Shown one piece after another: positions 13,703-16,034 of a stretch of 16,034 nt of DNA (position 1 is its first letter; each line of letters opens with the position of its first letter). The stretch comes from an uncultured Bacteroidales bacterium. GTDB taxonomy: Bacteria; Bacteroidota; Bacteroidia; Bacteroidales; P3. A program made the translations under genes and the position numbers. The stretch is from contig CAMNIH010000029.1 of NCBI GenBank assembly GCA_946540365.1, forward strand, positions 1 to 16,034, given 5' to 3'. Under the pieces are notes generated by a model. It was not told the origin of the DNA. It made no database searches and saw only the letters and a program-made list of their open reading frames with translations.

Positions 13703-16034
13703 ATGAAAAAAACACTCTGGATTCTGCTGCTGACCTTCGTATTCAGCGGCATCTCCTTCGCCCAGCTGCCCGGCGGCTCGAAAGCGGAGAAGAAAAGCGA
13801 CCTGAACGCCCAGGTGCCCCTCGACAAGAAGGTGCGCTACGGCAAACTGGACAACGGATTCACCTACTACATCCGTGCCAACAAGAAGCCCGAGAACATG
13901 ATCCAGTACCGCCTGGTGAGCAACGCCGGCTCGATCCTCGAGCGCGACGACCAGCAGGGTCTGGCCCACTTCTGCGAGCACATGGCCTTCAACGGCATCA
14001 AGGGTTACCCCCACAACGAGATGATCGACAAGCTGCAGAAGCACGGTGTCGAGTTCGGACGCGACATCAACGCCTACACCTCGTTCGACCAGACGGTCTA
14101 CTACGTCAACATGCCCGCCGACGACCCCGAGATGGTCAAGATGGGTATCGAGATCCTGGACGGCTGGGCCGGCAACATCCTCTTCGACGAGAAGGAGATT
14201 GAGGAAGAGCGCGGCGTCATCCACGAGGAGTGGCGCGGTGGCGTCGGCCACGGCGACCGTCTGCGTCAGAAGACCTGGCCCATCATGCTCAAGGGCTCGC
14301 TCTATGCCAACCGCCTGCCCATCGGCAAGGAAGAGGTCATCATGAACTTCAAGCGCCAGGCCATCGTTGACTTCTTCAACGACTGGTACCGTCCCGACCT
14401 GCAGGCCATCGTCATCGTGGGCGACATCGCCGACGTCGACGCCCTGGAGCAGCAGGTGAAGCAGGTCTTCGGCAGCCACCCCAAGACCCAGAACCCCAAG
14501 GAGCGCAAGAGCTTCGAGATCCCCAACAACGTGGAGCCCCTCATCTGCATCGCGCAGGACAAAGAGGCCACCAGCGCCACCCTCAACCTGATGTGGAAGC
14601 ACAAGAAAGCCCACAACGGCACCATCGGCGACTACCGCGCCATGATCGTGCGTAACCTGATCGACATGATGATCAACGAGCGCTTCGCCGAGCTGAGCCA
14701 GAAGCCCACCGCCCCGATGATGTACGCCGGTGGCGGCTACGGCGGCTTCCTCGGCCGCGAGATCGACGCCTTCACCCTGGCCGCCTCCCCCAAGGAGGGC
14801 CGCATCAACGAGACCGCCGAGCTGCTGCTCCGCGTGGCCAAGCAGATCGACGACCACGGCTTCCTGCAGGCCGAACTCGACCGCCAGAAAGAAGACCTCC
14901 TCAGCACCTACGCCAAGCTGGCCAAAGAGGCCAACAAGACCCAGAGCAACAGCCTGGCCGACGAGTACACCAACCACTTCCTCGAGAACGAGCCCTGCCC
15001 CGGCATCGTGCAGGAGTGGAAGTATGCCAAGGAATTCATCCCCGAGATCACCGTCGAGGAGTGCAACCAGATCGTGAAGGGCTGGTTCAGCGAAGAGAAC
15101 ATGATCTTCTACCTCACCGCCCCCGAGCAGGAAGGCTACAAGGTGCCCACCGAGCAGGAGGCCACCAACATCCTGAAGAACTTCAAGAACATCAAGACCG
15201 AGCCTTGGGTGGACACCTACAAGGATGAGCCCCTCTTCAGCGAGGAGGTGCCCGCTTGCGACTACACCGTCACCAAGTACAACAGCGCCCTCGGCTACTT
15301 CGAGTACACCCTTCCGAACGGCATCCGCTTCATCGTGAAGCAGACCGACTACAAGGCCGACGAGATCCAGATCGCCAGCTTCGGCCTGGGCGGCACCTCG
15401 CTCTACGAGGACAAGGACGCCTATGAGGCCCAGAACGCTGCCAGCTTCGTCGACGCCGGCGGTATCGCCAACTTCAGCGCCACCGACCTCAACAAGAAGC
15501 TCAAAGGCATGAACCTCAGCATCAGCCCCTATATCAGCAGCGAGACCCAGGGCTTCCAGGGCAACTGCTCGCCCAAGGACCTCGAGACCACCCTGCAGCT
15601 GATCAACCTCTACTACACCGCCCCCCGCAAGGACCAGGAAGCCTACGAGCGCAACATCGACAACACCCTGCAGCAGATCAAGTTCATCCGCGAGAACCCG
15701 CAGGTGGCCTTCATCGAGAAGTACTACAAGACCGCCTTCCCGAACGACAAGCGCACGGTGCTCATCGCCACCGAGGAGCAGGTGCGCGGCCTCAACCTGG
15801 ACCGCATGTTCAACATCTACCGCAACCGCTTCGCCGACGCCTCGAACCAGACCTTCTTCTTCGTGGGTAACGTCAGCGACAAGGATGTCGACCTCATCGC
15901 CCGCTACCTGAACCACCTGCCCGTCAACGGCAAGCAGCGCAACGACATGTTCGTCAACCGCAACGCCAAGTTCGCCGAAGGCATCCAGCACGCCGAGGCC
16001 GTCAAGGGCATCGAGCGCCAGGGCATGCTCATCA
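13703..16034 (+). CDS. secreted M16 family zinc metallopeptidase (3' end outside the window)
   Basis: A pitrilysin/PqqL-type peptidase; 777 codons are visible and the frame is open to the window edge. A signal peptide (1-20) ends SFA|Q, so it is exported. The inverted zinc motif HFCEH is at 89-93, with the third ligand expected at E169 in EIEEERGVIHEEW. A second M16 unit begins near residue 530 (GYFEYTLPNGIRFIVK, starting around base 15293) and lacks an HxxEH, as is usual for the structural half of such enzymes. Bacteroidetes relatives have roughly 940 residues, so about 160 are probably missing. The start ATG follows an A/C-rich leader. It degrades peptides or small proteins in the periplasm or at the membrane; the substrate is unknown. 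Confidence 0.93.
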   Translation, partial: MKKTLWILLLTFVFSGISFAQLPGGSKAEKKSDLNAQVPLDKKVRYGKLDNGFTYYIRANKKPENMIQYRLVSNAGSILERDDQQGLAHFCEHMAFNGIKGYPHNEMIDKLQKHGVEFGRDINAYTSFDQTVYYVNMPADDPEMVKMGIEILDGWAGNILFDEKEIEEERGVIHEEWRGGVGHGDRLRQKTWPIMLKGSLYANRLPIGKEEVIMNFKRQAIVDFFNDWYRPDLQAIVIVGDIADVDALEQQVKQVFGSHPKTQNPKERKSFEIPNNVEPLICIAQDKEATSATLNLMWKHKKAHNGTIGDYRAMIVRNLIDMMINERFAELSQKPTAPMMYAGGGYGGFLGREIDAFTLAASPKEGRINETAELLLRVAKQIDDHGFLQAELDRQKEDLLSTYAKLAKEANKTQSNSLADEYTNHFLENEPCPGIVQEWKYAKEFIPEITVEECNQIVKGWFSEENMIFYLTAPEQEGYKVPTEQEATNILKNFKNIKTEPWVDTYKDEPLFSEEVPACDYTVTKYNSALGYFEYTLPNGIRFIVKQTDYKADEIQIASFGLGGTSLYEDKDAYEAQNAASFVDAGGIANFSATDLNKKLKGMNLSISPYISSETQGFQGNCSPKDLETTLQLINLYYTAPRKDQEAYERNIDNTLQQIKFIRENPQVAFIEKYYKTAFPNDKRTVLIATEEQVRGLNLDRMFNIYRNRFADASNQTFFFVGNVSDKDVDLIARYLNHLPVNGKQRNDMFVNRNAKFAEGIQHAEAVKGIERQGMLI

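Noticed and set aside
13616..15991. 791-codon open frame on the minus strand opposite the M16 peptidase
   Set aside because: It is antisense to an unmistakable peptidase gene. GC-rich codon use on the plus strand removes stop codons from the antisense frame, and the translation is a low-complexity Val/Leu/Gly/Asp/His-rich sequence.

Overview
The window looks like chromosomal DNA from a GC-rich member of the Bacteroidales, plausibly an uncultured gut or rumen lineage. Three things support this. The protein families are typical of Bacteroidetes: a C25 gingipain-like protease with a type IX secretion C-terminal sorting domain, DUF4293, a BT_3928-type DoxX protein, tandem DUF1599, and the folP-cdaA pair. 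A Bacteroidetes-type promoter (TTTG, 21 bp, TAnnTTTGC) lies before the DUF2975 gene. Shine-Dalgarno sequences are scarce and leaders are A-rich.

Layout. A 466-residue arginine-decarboxylase-type PLP enzyme (34-1434, +) converges on a long minus-strand gene train, and a 31-bp-arm inverted repeat fills the gap between the two stop codons. The train runs from about 10619 down to 1516: tandem DUF1599 protein, BT_3928-like DoxX/thioredoxin-fold protein, DUF4293 membrane protein, tsaE, rsfS, ftsH, cdsA, an RluA-type pseudouridine synthase, and the C25 protease. No spacer in it exceeds 37 bp and the last three junctions are ATGA overlaps, so it may be one operon of about 9.1 kb. It joins tRNA and ribosome functions (t6A synthesis, ribosome silencing, pseudouridylation), membrane upkeep (FtsH, CdsA) and a secreted protease.

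A 307-bp divergent intergenic region (10620-10926) carries the most striking non-coding signal: a perfect 92-bp palindrome with no loop, whose arms are built from 11-bp tandem repeats. To its right on the plus strand lie folP and cdaA (folate and cyclic-di-AMP synthesis), then a promoter followed by a DUF2975 membrane protein whose stop overlaps the start of a small XRE-type regulator, and finally a secreted M16 zinc peptidase cut by the window end.

Most genes are conserved housekeeping genes. I see no CRISPR array, tRNA, rRNA, transposase or prophage, and no multi-gene system I would confidently call new. The best candidates for a second look are repeat structures: the 92-bp palindrome, the inverted repeat at the convergent gene ends, and two different 7-bp tandem repeats sitting directly before tsaE and ftsH.
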